Shown in pieces: positions 1 to 8,447 of a stretch of 44,398 bases of DNA; positions within the stretch are counted from its first letter, which is position 1, and every line of letters begins with the position of its first letter. The stretch comes from Comamonadaceae bacterium (GTDB lineage Bacteria; Pseudomonadota; Gammaproteobacteria; Burkholderiales; Burkholderiaceae_C): contig CANJWZ010000037.1 in NCBI GenBank assembly GCA_947478725.1, forward strand, positions 1-44,398, written 5' to 3'. The notes below the pieces were generated by a model. It did not search any database. It saw only the letters and a program-made list of their open reading frames with translations, and was not told the DNA's origin. The translations under genes were made by a program, and so were the position numbers.

Positions 1-263
1 ATGGAGCCTGGCCGACGCTGCCGTGTCGGAACTGGGGTATCGCCGCCCGCCATCACTTCGCGGATCCGTTCGAGGGACACGCCAGCTTCCGTGAGCTGCT
101 TGACGCGCAGCAACTGGTCGAGGTGGCGGCTGGTGTAGTGGGCGGCACGAGTCTCGCCAATGGGGCGCTCAACCAAGCCCAGCTGCATGTAGTAACGCAC
201 CGTCCTTTTTGTCAGGTCGGTGAGCGTGCACAGCTCGTCAAGGGTGAAGGATTTTTCGCTCAT
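1..263 (-). CDS. MerR family transcriptional regulator (partial, N-terminal part)
   Basis: The minus strand reads from an ATG at 261-263 and is open to the window edge (87 complete codons). The N-terminus MSEKSFTLDELCTLTDL followed by TKRTVRYYMQLGLV is a MerR winged-helix DNA-binding domain, and RPIGETRAAHYTSRHLDQLL followed by an RVKQLTEAGVSLERIREV stretch continues the MerR helical pattern. The C-terminal effector domain lies outside the window, so the inducer cannot be told. A strong sigma-70 promoter lies just upstream. The DNA-binding half is clear; the regulon is unknown. Confidence 0.85.
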   Translation of the reverse strand, partial: MSEKSFTLDELCTLTDLTKRTVRYYMQLGLVERPIGETRAAHYTSRHLDQLLRVKQLTEAGVSLERIREVMAGGDTPVPTRQRRPGS

Positions 264-290
264 GGCAATTGTTCGGTTTGGTTGCAGGCA

Positions 291-318
291 ATTATAACAC
301 CACAACTGCTAAAGTCAA
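291..318 (-). promoter_or_regulatory. Sigma-70 promoter for the merR gene
   Basis: On the minus strand TTGACT (313-318) is followed after 16 nt by a perfect TATAAT (291-296). A second TTGACA lies 7 nt further upstream (320-325). Transcription would start near 284, giving a leader of about 20 nt before the ATG at 263. Confidence 0.6.
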
Positions 319-580
319 CTGTCAATAAAAACAACCATCTCAATCACTTGCTTTTAGCCAGACGCGGACAACCAGCCGATTGCTGATGACGCCTTTGCTC
401 TTTGAAAGTCCATGAATACCAAAGCTCAAAGTTTTTCGCAGACTACGTAATGTCGCCTGTCCTGCGATAAGCCTTACTGGTTTGTTGAGGGGAGCCGCAT
501 GGAAGGTCTGCATAGCCCCCGCGGCAGCGAGCGTTGGAATAAGCCAGCAGATACACCGTGTTTACGAAAGTAAGCAAACC
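319..580. other. Intergenic stretch without a supported gene
   Basis: I see no coding sequence with a recognisable product between the merR promoter and the repeat that begins at 581. Short open frames here have no start context and no family resemblance. Confidence 0.4.
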
Positions 581-655
581 GCTATTCATTCAGGAGCTGC
601 TCGCGCATACATCTATTGGCCTGTAGCCCTAAAGCGTACCTAAAAAGCCCAAAAA
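581..655 (+). repeat. Interspersed TAGCT-type repeat, copy 1
   Basis: Core GGAGCTGCTCGCGCATACAT, then a TATTGG-CCTGTAG block and an AAAGCGTACCTAAAAAG tail. The same layout recurs at 6719, 10248, 17461, 19700, 20676, 22281 (inverted) and 23785. It abuts the 3' end of the VapC gene. Confidence 0.6.
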
Positions 656-659
656 CAGC

Positions 660-1082
660 CTAAACCAGCCTCCCAGACAAGCCAAACAGTTGAATCGGCA
701 AACATTCACTGAAATGGACGAAGTCTTGATCCAGACTAAAAACTGGCAACTTCCGTTGACTCGCGACAGCACAAATCAAAAAGTCAGTGTGTGATCCTTG
801 AATACCTTTGGCTTTGCAGGTGTTGAAAAACCGCGCAGCGCATTCGTAGTCCGAAAGCGTCAAGGGCTCATCCGGAAAAGCCACCAAAGCACTGCGCAAC
901 TTCTCAAACTGAGCAGGTTCTTTGACGCCACTGAGCAGCTCTTGCCTGACCGGCCCGATCAGCATCGCGCGGGCGTCTGAGATCAGGTCTTTCAGTGCCA
1001 GCGTCGCGGCATCGTCAGCGCCAGGCAAAGCGCGCCGCCGCAACACCAGCGACCAGACCGACGTATCGACCACGACCTGCAC
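660..1082 (-). CDS. vapC: VapC-type PIN-domain toxin
   Basis: A 140-residue PIN-domain ribonuclease, presumably the toxin of a type II module. The N-terminal MQVVVDTSVWSLVLRRR carries the first acidic residue (VDTS). A central E lies in VRQELLSG, and the C-terminal acidic cluster is seen in SHTDFLICAVA and SLDQDFVHF. Length fits the family. The start is GTG at 1080-1082, 3 nt after the stop of the upstream antitoxin gene, which implies translational coupling. The RNA target cannot be predicted from sequence. Confidence 0.85.
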   Translation of the reverse strand: MQVVVDTSVWSLVLRRRALPGADDAATLALKDLISDARAMLIGPVRQELLSGVKEPAQFEKLRSALVAFPDEPLTLSDYECAARFFNTCKAKGIQGSHTDFLICAVASQRKLPVFSLDQDFVHFSECLPIQLFGLSGRLV

Positions 1083-1085
1083 GCT

Positions 1086-1310
1086 TTAGCCTTTGGCGTC
1101 TGGCGCAAGACCGCCGCGCTGTCTTTGCGCTTTGTAGTCGTAGTCTGGGGCGTAATCAATCTGGCCGAACAGCTCCGTTAACTTGAGCTGCTGGCGCTTT
1201 TGAATGTATTCCTGCAAGGCCTGGGTCACCACGGCTTTTTTGGTTTTTTGACCGCCCAGCGCACGGGCAGATTCGATCAAGCTGTCGTCAATTGCGAGGT
1301 TGGTGGCCAT
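1086..1310 (-). CDS. vapB: VapB-type antitoxin
   Basis: A 74-residue protein directly upstream of vapC. The start MATNLAIDDSLIESARALGG followed by a KTKKAVVTQALQEYI stretch matches the short DNA-binding half of VapB antitoxins (DUF2191-like). The C-terminal part rich in Y, D and Q (QIDYAPDYDYKAQRQRGG) would be the toxin-wrapping tail. A good ribosome binding site GGAGGT lies 7 nt before the ATG at 1310. It would neutralise the PIN toxin and repress the operon. Confidence 0.82.
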   Translation of the reverse strand: MATNLAIDDSLIESARALGGQKTKKAVVTQALQEYIQKRQQLKLTELFGQIDYAPDYDYKAQRQRGGLAPDAKG

Positions 1311-1377
1311 TTTTTACACCTCCGAATGTGTGGATCAATGTGTAGACCTTGATTATCTGCCCAAACCAGGAAATCAC

Positions 1378-2229
1378 CTACCCCCACACCACAGACCGCA
1401 TGGCAATCGATCCGCCCTGGTAGTCAACGTTGAAAAACCGCATCGGCTCCTTGCCATCCACCGCCCCGGCGGCGTACAGCAGCGGCAGGTAATGTTCATG
1501 GGTAGGATGGGCCATCTTCGCCAAACTGCCCCATTGCAAAAAGTTGGGCAGCGCGCCTAAATTGCCTTGCTGAATCAGCCCGCCTGTCGTCTGGTCAAAC
1601 TCCAGCGTCCAGTCGTAGGCCTGGTTGGCGGCCGCACCGCGCTGCATTTGCCGCAGGTTGTGCACGATGTTGCCGCTGCCAACAATCAGCACACCCCTGT
1701 CACGCAGGCTTTTGAGCTGCTGGGCCAGGGCGTAGTGCTCGTCAGGCGCTCTTGAATAGTCCATGCTGAGCTGGATGACTGGAATCTCGGCGCCGGGAAA
1801 CATCGGTTTTAAAACGCCCCAGGTGCCGTGGTCCAGGCCCCAGTCTTTGTCGTCCAGCCCCAATGGCAACGACCCGCGCTGGCGGACCAACTGGCTGATG
1901 GCTTGTGCTGCGGCCACGTCGCCCGGTGCGGGGTATTGCTGGTCAAACAGCTCTTGCGGGAAGCCGCCAAAGTCGTGGATGGTTTTGGGGCGGGCCATGG
2001 CGGTCAGCTGCCAGCCTTCGGTCAGCCAGTGGGCAGAAATGCACAAAATCAGCTGGGGTCGGGCCATTTTTGAACCGAACTCCGCCCCCAAAGCGTGCCA
2101 GCTGTTGAAGTATTCATTGCCGGGCAAGGCATTCATCGGGCTGCCGTGGCCCAAGAACAAGACCGGCATGCGGTCGGATTTTTGCAGTGAAACGATGCGG
2201 TCAAGCGAAAGCGGTGAAGGGGTGGGCAT
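1378..2229 (-). CDS. ygiD: LigB/YgiD-type extradiol ring-cleavage dioxygenase (4,5-DOPA dioxygenase family)
   Basis: A 283-residue class III extradiol dioxygenase. MPVLFLGHGSPMNAL holds the metal-ligand His of the family; further conserved blocks are ISAHWLTEG, HDFGGFPQELF, LDHGTWGVLKPMFP, LIVGSGNIVHNLRQ and PTHEHYLPLLYAAGA. Such enzymes open catechol rings such as DOPA using Fe(II) or Zn(II); the physiological substrate is unknown here. The given ATG (2229) has no clear ribosome binding site, and Met21 is an alternative. The gene is divergent from the PHB depolymerase gene. Confidence 0.88.
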   Translation of the reverse strand: MPTPSPLSLDRIVSLQKSDRMPVLFLGHGSPMNALPGNEYFNSWHALGAEFGSKMARPQLILCISAHWLTEGWQLTAMARPKTIHDFGGFPQELFDQQYPAPGDVAAAQAISQLVRQRGSLPLGLDDKDWGLDHGTWGVLKPMFPGAEIPVIQLSMDYSRAPDEHYALAQQLKSLRDRGVLIVGSGNIVHNLRQMQRGAAANQAYDWTLEFDQTTGGLIQQGNLGALPNFLQWGSLAKMAHPTHEHYLPLLYAAGAVDGKEPMRFFNVDYQGGSIAMRSVVWG

Positions 2230-2333
2230 ACATGCGGCGGTTGGTTGTCAAAAAATATTTACACTTATGACTGTCAGATTTATTTTGATAGGGTTGCTGT
2301 CGCGGTGGAAAACAAGATGGCATCCTGTTATAT

Positions 2334-2348
2334 TGTTGCACTGCAACA
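2334..2348. promoter_or_regulatory. Perfect palindrome, candidate PhaR operator
   Basis: TGTTGCA-C-TGCAACA is a perfect 15-nt palindrome 27 nt before the phaZ start. TGC/GCA-rich palindromes of this sort are typical binding sites of the PHB regulator PhaR upstream of phasin and depolymerase genes. A TTATAT hexamer (2328-2333) adjoins it. The assignment to PhaR is inferred from motif and position. Confidence 0.5.
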
Positions 2349-2375
2349 TAAATTCTTTATCGAGGCCTTTGAACC

Positions 2376-3773
2376 ATGCTTTACCAAGTTTACGAAACCC
2401 AGCGTACCCTGATGGAGCCGTTTGTCGATTTTGCCCAGGCCGCTGCCAAGCTCTACAGCAGCAGCTCATCGCCGATAGCGCAAAACCCGTTTGTACAGCG
2501 CATGGCGGCGGGCTATGAACTGATCTACCGTTTGGGCAAAGACTACGAGCGCCCGGTTTTTGGCATTCAGAGCATTGTCAATGGTGAGGTAGAAATTGCC
2601 GTCCATGAACGCATAGAGATCGACAAGCCGTTTTGCGAGTTGCGCCGCTTCAAGCGTTTTACCGACGACAGCGCCACGCTGGACCACCTGAAAGACCAGC
2701 CGGCGGTGCTGATTGTGGCCCCACTGTCTGGCCACTACGCCACACTGCTGCGTGACACCGTCAAAACCATGCTGAAAGACCACAAGGTCTACATCACCGA
2801 CTGGAAAAACGCCCGCTTGGTGCCATTGTCAGAAGGCACGTTCCACCTGGACGACTACGTCAATTACGTGCAGGAGTTCATTCGCCACCTGCAGGGCAAG
2901 TATGGCAATTGCCATGTCATCAGCGTTTGCCAGCCCACGGTGCCGGTGTTTGCCGCGATTTCGCTGATGGCCTCGCGTGGCGAAACCACCCCGCTGTCGA
3001 TGACCATGATGGGCGGGCCGATTGATGCGCGCAAATCGCCAACTGCCGTCAACAACCTGGCCATGACCAAGCCTTACTCGTGGTTTGAAAACAATGTGAT
3101 CTACCGCGTGCCCAGCAACTTTGCGGGCGCGGGCCGCCGGGTGTACCCCGGCTTTTTGCAGCACACCGGTTTTGTGGCCATGAACCCCAGCAACCATGCC
3201 AAGAGTCATTTCGACTTCTTCAAGGACCTGGTCAAAGGCGACGATGCCAGCGCCGAAATGCACCGCAAGTTTTACGACGAATACAACGCGGTGCTGGACA
3301 TGGACGCTGAGTACTATCTGGAGACGATTGACGTTGTGTTCCAGAAGTACAAGCTGGTCAACGGCACGTGGGACGTGAAGTCACTCAGCGGCGAATTGGA
3401 GCGCGTCATTCCGGGAGACATCAAAACCACCCGCGTGATGACGGTCGAGGGCGAGCTGGACGATATTTCAGGCTCGGGCCAGACCGAAGCTGCGCTTGAC
3501 ATGTGCACCGGCGTGCCCACCGGACACAAAAGGCACTTTGAAGCCAAAGGCGCAGGTCACTACGGTATTTTCAGCGGCAGGCGCTGGCGCGAGCAGGTCT
3601 ACCCAGCCGTGAAGGCCTTCATTCTGGAAGCCAGCAAAAGCGTGAACAAGCCGGCAGCGGCGGCCAAACCTGTCGTGAAAGCCTCAGCCAAAACCGTAGC
3701 CAAAACGGCAGTCAAAACCGCAGTCAAAACCGCAGTCAAGCGCGCCCCGGCCAAAGCAGCACGCAGCAAATAA
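2376..3773 (+). CDS. phaZ: Intracellular polyhydroxyalkanoate depolymerase with basic C-terminal tail
   Basis: A 465-residue enzyme that hydrolyses native intracellular PHB granules. The N-terminus MLYQVYETQRTLMEPF is typical of PhaZ1-type depolymerases. The nucleophile is expected to be Cys185 in VISVCQPTVPV; Asp362 or Asp363 (VEGELDDISG) and His395 (GAGHYGIFSG) would complete the triad. Residues 421-465 form a low-complexity Ala/Lys/Val tail with repeated KTAV units, encoded by tandem 12-nt repeats, resembling the histone H1-like tails of PhaF-type granule proteins. The gene is preceded by a candidate PhaR operator and followed by the ferredoxin gene. Confidence 0.93.
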   Translation: MLYQVYETQRTLMEPFVDFAQAAAKLYSSSSSPIAQNPFVQRMAAGYELIYRLGKDYERPVFGIQSIVNGEVEIAVHERIEIDKPFCELRRFKRFTDDSATLDHLKDQPAVLIVAPLSGHYATLLRDTVKTMLKDHKVYITDWKNARLVPLSEGTFHLDDYVNYVQEFIRHLQGKYGNCHVISVCQPTVPVFAAISLMASRGETTPLSMTMMGGPIDARKSPTAVNNLAMTKPYSWFENNVIYRVPSNFAGAGRRVYPGFLQHTGFVAMNPSNHAKSHFDFFKDLVKGDDASAEMHRKFYDEYNAVLDMDAEYYLETIDVVFQKYKLVNGTWDVKSLSGELERVIPGDIKTTRVMTVEGELDDISGSGQTEAALDMCTGVPTGHKRHFEAKGAGHYGIFSGRRWREQVYPAVKAFILEASKSVNKPAAAAKPVVKASAKTVAKTAVKTAVKTAVKRAPAKAARSK

Positions 3774-3791
3774 AGCGGGACAATAGCCAGG

Positions 3792-4454
3792 GTGACAAAC
3801 CCCGACCCCACTGACAGCGACAACCTTGCCAGCCTTGTCCGTCAGATACACGCGGCACTGCCCCAAACGCAGTGCACGCGCTGTGGCTACCCGGACTGCC
3901 AGGCTTACGCCGAGGCGATTGGCCGTGGCCAGGCCGCCATCAACCAATGCCCGCCCGGCGGCGAGGAAGGGGTTGCCAGACTGGCGGCCATCATCGGCCA
4001 GCCCCTGTTAAGCCTGAACCCCGCCAACGGCCTGGAAGGCCCACGTAGCGTTGCCGTGATTGACGAGGCCTGGTGCATTGGCTGCACGCTGTGCCTACCG
4101 GTCTGCCCCACCGACGCGATTTTGGGCAGCAACAAGATGATGCACACCGTGATCGAGCAGCATTGCACCGGCTGCGAGCTGTGCATTGCCGTGTGTCCGG
4201 TCGATTGCATCAGCCTGGAAACCGTCAGCGGCGAACGTACCGGCTGGGCAGCGTGGTCACAAGCGCAGGCTGATGAGGCACTTGATCGCTATAATTTTCA
4301 CAGCGAATCACGCAATAAATCATTGGTCAAGAGCCCTAAAGCACCGGTAAAACCAGCTCAAAGCACGGCCGAAGCGAGCCCTGCAAGTCTGAAGCAGTCA
4401 GTCATCGCCGCCGCACTGGCCAAATCCAGGGCGGCGCGTTCAGCCAAGCCCTAA
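3792..4454 (+). CDS. rsxB: RnfB-like iron-sulfur protein (soluble, stand-alone)
   Basis: A 220-residue electron-transfer protein with a GTG start. An N-terminal four-cysteine cluster domain (CTRCGYPDC, then NQCPPGG) is followed by two 4Fe-4S ferredoxin motifs, CIGCTLCLPVCPTDAI and CTGCELCIAVCPVDCI. Unlike RnfB of complete Rnf/Rsx complexes it lacks the N-terminal membrane anchor, and no other rnf gene is near. The tail from about residue 175 is Ala/Lys/Ser-rich. It probably acts as a soluble electron carrier; the partner is unknown. Its stop overlaps that of the convergent desulfhydrase gene. Confidence 0.85.
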   Translation: MTNPDPTDSDNLASLVRQIHAALPQTQCTRCGYPDCQAYAEAIGRGQAAINQCPPGGEEGVARLAAIIGQPLLSLNPANGLEGPRSVAVIDEAWCIGCTLCLPVCPTDAILGSNKMMHTVIEQHCTGCELCIAVCPVDCISLETVSGERTGWAAWSQAQADEALDRYNFHSESRNKSLVKSPKAPVKPAQSTAEASPASLKQSVIAAALAKSRAARSAKP

Positions 4455-5488
4455 GCTGGCATGTCCACCAAGCCCAGCACTTCCGCCTCATAGGCGTGCA
4501 GCGACGGCGCGCCACCGGTGTGGATGAACAGCACGTTCTCGTCCGGTTTGAGATGGCCCTGACGTGCCAAGCCGATCAAGCCCGCCATGATTTTGCCGGT
4601 GTAGACCGGGTCGAGCAAAATGGCCTCGGTGCGCGCCAGCATTTGCACCGCCTCGACCATCGCCGCATTGGGCACTGAATATTTGGGCCGCCACCAATTG
4701 CCATGGCTCACCACCGCGTCAGCTGACACCGTGATGCCCAGTCCCAACAAATCGCACACCGCTTGGGCTTCCTTGTGCACCAGCGGGTTTTGGTCGGCCG
4801 GGTCACGGCTGACGCCGATGCCAATCAGGGGAATGTGGATGTGGTTACCCAGAAAACCCGCCAGCAAGCCGCCATGCGTGCCCGAGCTGCCTGAGCCAAC
4901 CACGATTTTGTCGATCTGTACGCCCTGGTCAAAAAACTGCTGCTGCAACTCTTGCGCGCAAGCCACGTAGCCCAGGCCGCCCATCGCATTGGACCCACCA
5001 CCGGGCACGATGTAGCCCTTGCGCCCGAGCCCAGCCACCTCGCCGGCCACCTGCTGCATGGCAGCCAGCATGTTGGTGCCCGCAGGCACCACGGTGATGG
5101 CCTCCACGCCGAGCAGCCGGAACAAAAAGTTGTTGCCACTGGCATCGACCTTGTAGCTGTTGGGCACGCGCTCTTCAATCACAAAACGGCACTTCATGCC
5201 TTCCTTGACGGCAGCAGACAGCGTGGCGCGGCAATGGTTGGACTGCGGCGCGCCGCAGGTGATCAGCGTGTCGGCGCCCTGGGCCAGCGCGTCGGCCACC
5301 AGAAATTCAAGCTTGCGGGTTTTGTTGCCGCCGGGGGTCAGGCCCAGCATGTCGTCGCGCTTGATCCAGACATTCGGGCCAGCGCCATCCGGGCAGGTGG
5401 CAGCCAGGGCTTTCGTGAAGTTGGGCAAGTGCTCCAGCGGCGTGAAGCCTTGGGTGTAACGGCGGCGGGGGAAACGGCTTAAGTCCAT
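4451..5488 (-). CDS. dcyD: D-cysteine desulfhydrase / ACC deaminase-family PLP enzyme
   Basis: A 345-residue fold-type II PLP enzyme. [20 protein letters not shown] holds the probable Schiff-base lysine; [16 protein letters not shown] and [15 protein letters not shown] are the substrate and phosphate-binding loops. These are the motifs of D-cysteine desulfhydrase (D-cysteine to pyruvate, sulfide and ammonia). The close relative CuyA (L-cysteate sulfo-lyase) has the same motifs and cannot be excluded. It is the last gene of the minus-strand propionate block, 45 nt after the VOC gene; a metabolic link is not obvious. Confidence 0.8.
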   Translation of the reverse strand: MDLSRFPRRRYTQGFTPLEHLPNFTKALAATCPDGAGPNVWIKRDDMLGLTPGGNKTRKLEFLVADALAQGADTLITCGAPQSNHCRATLSAAVKEGMKCRFVIEERVPNSYKVDASGNNFLFRLLGVEAITVVPAGTNMLAAMQQVAGEVAGLGRKGYIVPGGGSNAMGGLGYVACAQELQQQFFDQGVQIDKIVVGSGSSGTHGGLLAGFLGNHIHIPLIGIGVSRDPADQNPLVHKEAQAVCDLLGLGITVSADAVVSHGNWWRPKYSVPNAAMVEAVQMLARTEAILLDPVYTGKIMAGLIGLARQGHLKPDENVLFIHTGGAPSLHAYEAEVLGLVDMPA

Positions 5489-5533
5489 GGGGAATGTTCC
5501 AGTTAAAAAAAGGGGGCCTAGGCAGAATCGGGT

Positions 5534-6013
5534 CTAGGCAGAATCAGCAAGGGCCGAAAACGCGGTGATCACTTCAGGCGGTGCCTGCACCAGTTCGATG
5601 AGAACACCCTCACCAGCAATCGGAAACTCATCGTTCGCCTTGGGGTGCATAAAACAGATATCGTAGCCCGCCGCGCCCTTGCGGATGCCGCCAGGTGCAA
5701 AACGCACACCCTGAGCCGACAGCCATTCAACCGCCTTGGGCAAATCGTCAATCCACAGGCCAACGTGGTTCAGCGGCGTGGTGTGCACCGCTGGTTTTTT
5801 GTCGATGTCCAGCGGTTGCATCAGGTCCACCTCAACCTTGAACGGCCCGCTGCCCATGGCGCAAATGTCCTCGTCCACATTTTCGCGTTCACTGACGAAG
5901 TTACCGGTCAATTGCAGGCCCAGCATGTCCACCCACAGGGTGCGCAAGCGGTCTTTGCTGGGCGCGCCGATGGCGATTTGCTGAATACCGAGGACTTTGA
6001 AAGGTCGGGTCAT
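5534..6013 (-). CDS. VOC-family protein, candidate methylmalonyl-CoA epimerase
   Basis: A 159-residue glyoxalase/VOC fold: [20 protein letters not shown] at the start of the first beta-alpha-beta-beta-beta module, [20 protein letters not shown] at the start of the second, and a late Glu in [13 protein letters not shown], giving plausible His/Glu metal ligands. It sits among propionyl-CoA carboxylase and methylmalonyl-CoA mutase genes, a pathway that needs an epimerase to turn (S)- into (R)-methylmalonyl-CoA, and no other candidate lies here. The specific function is inferred from context. Its ATG overlaps the cupin stop by 4 nt. Confidence 0.7.
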   Translation of the reverse strand: MTRPFKVLGIQQIAIGAPSKDRLRTLWVDMLGLQLTGNFVSERENVDEDICAMGSGPFKVEVDLMQPLDIDKKPAVHTTPLNHVGLWIDDLPKAVEWLSAQGVRFAPGGIRKGAAGYDICFMHPKANDEFPIAGEGVLIELVQAPPEVITAFSALADSA

Positions 6014-6291
6014 GTGCTGGCCTGCTGCTTGCGGCCGACCCGATAAGCAACACCGTGCGCCGCAGCATCTTCATGGTGCGGTGTGAGTGCAGGCAAGCTA
6101 AAAACATCACCGACACCATAGGTGGTTGACACGCCGTTAACGGTCAGTGTGATGTCGCCCTGGGTGATCAGTGCTCTGGCCTCAAACGGATGCGTGTGCT
6201 CACCCATGGCATAGCCGATGGGTTTTTCAAGCGTGAGGATATCGTCAAAGTTGTCGGCTTTTAATTGGGCTTCAAATTCCTGGATGTTCAT
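6010..6291 (-). CDS. Small single-domain cupin protein
   Basis: A 93-residue cupin starting at [15 protein letters not shown]. The metal-binding motifs are [20 protein letters not shown] (motif 1) and [20 protein letters not shown] (motif 2). The chosen ATG at 6291 has an AGGAAAAA ribosome binding site; a longer frame upstream overlaps pccA and lacks one. It follows pccA by 13 nt and overlaps the VOC gene by ATGA. It may bind a small acid or metal; the substrate is unknown. Confidence 0.75.
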   Translation of the reverse strand: MNIQEFEAQLKADNFDDILTLEKPIGYAMGEHTHPFEARALITQGDITLTVNGVSTTYGVGDVFSLPALTPHHEDAAAHGVAYRVGRKQQAST

Positions 6292-6304
6292 GATTTTTCC
6301 TGGT

Positions 6305-8359
6305 TCAGGTCGATGCAAATTCAACAATCGGCTGATCGACGGTCAGCGACTCGCCCTTGGCAGCCAGCACCTTGCCAACCACGCCATCGGCGATGGCAAA
6401 CAGCACATTTTCCATCTTCATGGCTTCAATCACCGCCACGCGTTCACCGGCCTGCACTTTTTGGCCCACCTGCACGGCCACATCGACCAGCAAACCGGGC
6501 ATGGGCGACAGTACGAAGCGGCTCATGTCGGGCGGCGCTTTGTAGGGCATCAGCGCATGCAGCGCAGCGGCGCGGGGGCTGAGCACCAGCGCATCCAGGC
6601 GTGTGCCGTTGTGGGCCACCCGAATCGCCAACGGGTTCTTGCCGACACCGCGTTCGACCTGCGCCGTGAAAGGCTGGCCGTTGACAGTGCCACGAATACG
6701 CGCGCCGCCCAGGTGCCATTTGCTACAAATTTCGTAGCTTCTTGCCCCCGTATCTATTCGACTGGAGCCCGACTCGGCCTCAAAATCAACCACCAAAACA
6801 TTCTTTTGACTGTGCTTGCCCTCGGCGCCGAGGGCAAGCACCACAAACTCTTCCCCCACCGTCACGCCGTGGCCGGGCAACTGACCGCTGATGCCTGCGG
6901 CGCGGCCCAGCATGCGGCGATTGACGTAGGCCGCCAGCGCGACAAGAAAGTCAGGGTCATCGTGCGGCACGTCTTCGGCCGAGAAGCCTTTGCCGTAGTT
7001 GTCGGCAATGAACCCGGTGTTGAAGTCACCCGCCACAAACTTCGGGTGCGCCAGCAAAGCCGCCTGAAACGGGATGTTGCTGCTGATGCCGCGAATCACA
7101 AAACCATTGAGCGCCTCGCGCATTTTGGCAATCGCGTCCAGCCTGTCTTTGCCGTGCACGATGAGCTTGGCGATCATCGAGTCGTAGAACATCGGGATTT
7201 CGCCGCCGTCTTGCACGCCGGTGTCAACCCGCACGCCGAACAGCTGCGCGGTGTCGGCGGCAAACATGGTTTCTTTGGGTGGTTGAAAGCGCACCAAGCG
7301 GCCGGTAGACGGCAAAAAGTTGCGGAAAGGGTCTTCCGCATTGATGCGGCACTCCATCGCCCAGCCCTCCCTGCGCACATCTTTTTGCGCCAGCGGCAGT
7401 TGTTCACCGGCGGCCACACGAATCATCAATTCCACCAGATCAAGCCCGGTAATGCATTCGGTCACCGGGTGTTCAACCTGCAGTCGGGTGTTCATTTCCA
7501 GAAAGTAAAACGATTGGTCTTTGCCGACCACAAACTCGACTGTGCCCGCGCTTTGGTACTTCACCGCTTTGGCCAGCAACACCGCCTGCTCGCCCATGGC
7601 TTTGCGGGTGGCATCGGTAATGAAAGGGCTTGGCGCTTCTTCAATCACCTTTTGGTGGCGGCGCTGAATGGAGCATTCCCGCTCATTCAAATAAATCACA
7701 TTGCCATGGCTGTCGCCCATCAACTGAATTTCAATGTGCCTCGGCTCTTCAACAAACTTTTCAATAAACACGCGGTCATCACCAAAGCTGTTTTTGGCTT
7801 CGTTGCGGCACGAGGTAAAGCCTTCAAATGCTTCCTTGTCGTTAAACGCAACCCGCAAGCCCTTGCCGCCACCACCTGCGCTGGCCTTGATCATCACCGG
7901 GTAGCCAATGCCCTTGGCAATCTCGACCGCTTTCTCAGCGGTTTCAATCGCATCGTTTACACCCGGAATGCAGTTGACACCTGCTGCACCGGCCAGTTTT
8001 TTGGACTCAATCTTGTCGCCCATCGCGGCGATGGAGTAGTGCTTGGGGCCGATAAAGGTGATGCCCTCTTCCTCAACCCGCTTGGCAAAGCTGGCGTTTT
8101 CACTCAAAAAGCCGTAGCCCGGATGCACCGCCTGCGCACCGGTTTGTTTGCAGGCAGCGATGATTTTTTCGGCCTGCAAATAACTGTCGCGGCTGGGCGC
8201 AGGGCCAATGTTGACGGCCTCGTCGGCCAAGTCAACATGGCGCGCGTCTTTGTCAGCATCCGAGTAAACCGCGACGGTTTTGATGCCCATTTTGCGGGCA
8301 GTGAGGATGACGCGGCAGGCGATTTCGCCGCGGTTGGCTATCAGGATTTTTGTGAACAT
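6305..8359 (-). CDS. pccA: Propionyl-CoA (acyl-CoA) carboxylase alpha subunit: biotin carboxylase plus biotin carrier
   Basis: About 684 residues. MFTKILIANRGEIACRV opens the biotin carboxylase domain; the ATP-grasp glycine loop is KASAGGGGKGLRV, and EMNTRLQVEHPVTE is its signature. The C-terminal biotinyl domain carries EAMKMEN, with the biotinylated Lys near residue 648. It carboxylates biotin and passes CO2 to the PccB subunit to make methylmalonyl-CoA. I chose the ATG at 8359 because GAAAGAG precedes it; an ATG four codons upstream is possible. A copy of the interspersed repeat lies in frame in the coding sequence (6719-6785), encoding part of the linker before the biotinyl domain. Confidence 0.92.
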   Translation of the reverse strand: MFTKILIANRGEIACRVILTARKMGIKTVAVYSDADKDARHVDLADEAVNIGPAPSRDSYLQAEKIIAACKQTGAQAVHPGYGFLSENASFAKRVEEEGITFIGPKHYSIAAMGDKIESKKLAGAAGVNCIPGVNDAIETAEKAVEIAKGIGYPVMIKASAGGGGKGLRVAFNDKEAFEGFTSCRNEAKNSFGDDRVFIEKFVEEPRHIEIQLMGDSHGNVIYLNERECSIQRRHQKVIEEAPSPFITDATRKAMGEQAVLLAKAVKYQSAGTVEFVVGKDQSFYFLEMNTRLQVEHPVTECITGLDLVELMIRVAAGEQLPLAQKDVRREGWAMECRINAEDPFRNFLPSTGRLVRFQPPKETMFAADTAQLFGVRVDTGVQDGGEIPMFYDSMIAKLIVHGKDRLDAIAKMREALNGFVIRGISSNIPFQAALLAHPKFVAGDFNTGFIADNYGKGFSAEDVPHDDPDFLVALAAYVNRRMLGRAAGISGQLPGHGVTVGEEFVVLALGAEGKHSQKNVLVVDFEAESGSSRIDTGARSYEICSKWHLGGARIRGTVNGQPFTAQVERGVGKNPLAIRVAHNGTRLDALVLSPRAAALHALMPYKAPPDMSRFVLSPMPGLLVDVAVQVGQKVQAGERVAVIEAMKMENVLFAIADGVVGKVLAAKGESLTVDQPIVEFAST
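6719..6785 (+). repeat. Interspersed TAGCT-type repeat inside the pccA coding sequence
   Basis: The plus strand reads GCTACAAATTTCGTAGC (6722-6738, a hairpin) and TAGCTTCTTGCCCCCGTATC, then an ACTGGAGCC-GACTCGG block. The layout matches the intergenic copies. On the coding strand it contributes residues around ESGSSRIDTGARSYEICS, an unlikely-looking linker segment for a carboxylase. Confidence 0.5.
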
Positions 8360-8447
8360 GTTCTCTTTCAATCAGTCTTTTTTTGGTGCTTGCCGGGTAC
8401 CGCGCTGGTTAACCCGCAACGGCCACGGCGCATCTACCTCCGCGAAT

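Noticed and set aside
3661..3770. Repeats at the 3' end of phaZ as a separate regulatory array
   Set aside because: They are in frame and encode the KTAV tail of PhaZ; no independent non-coding role is indicated.
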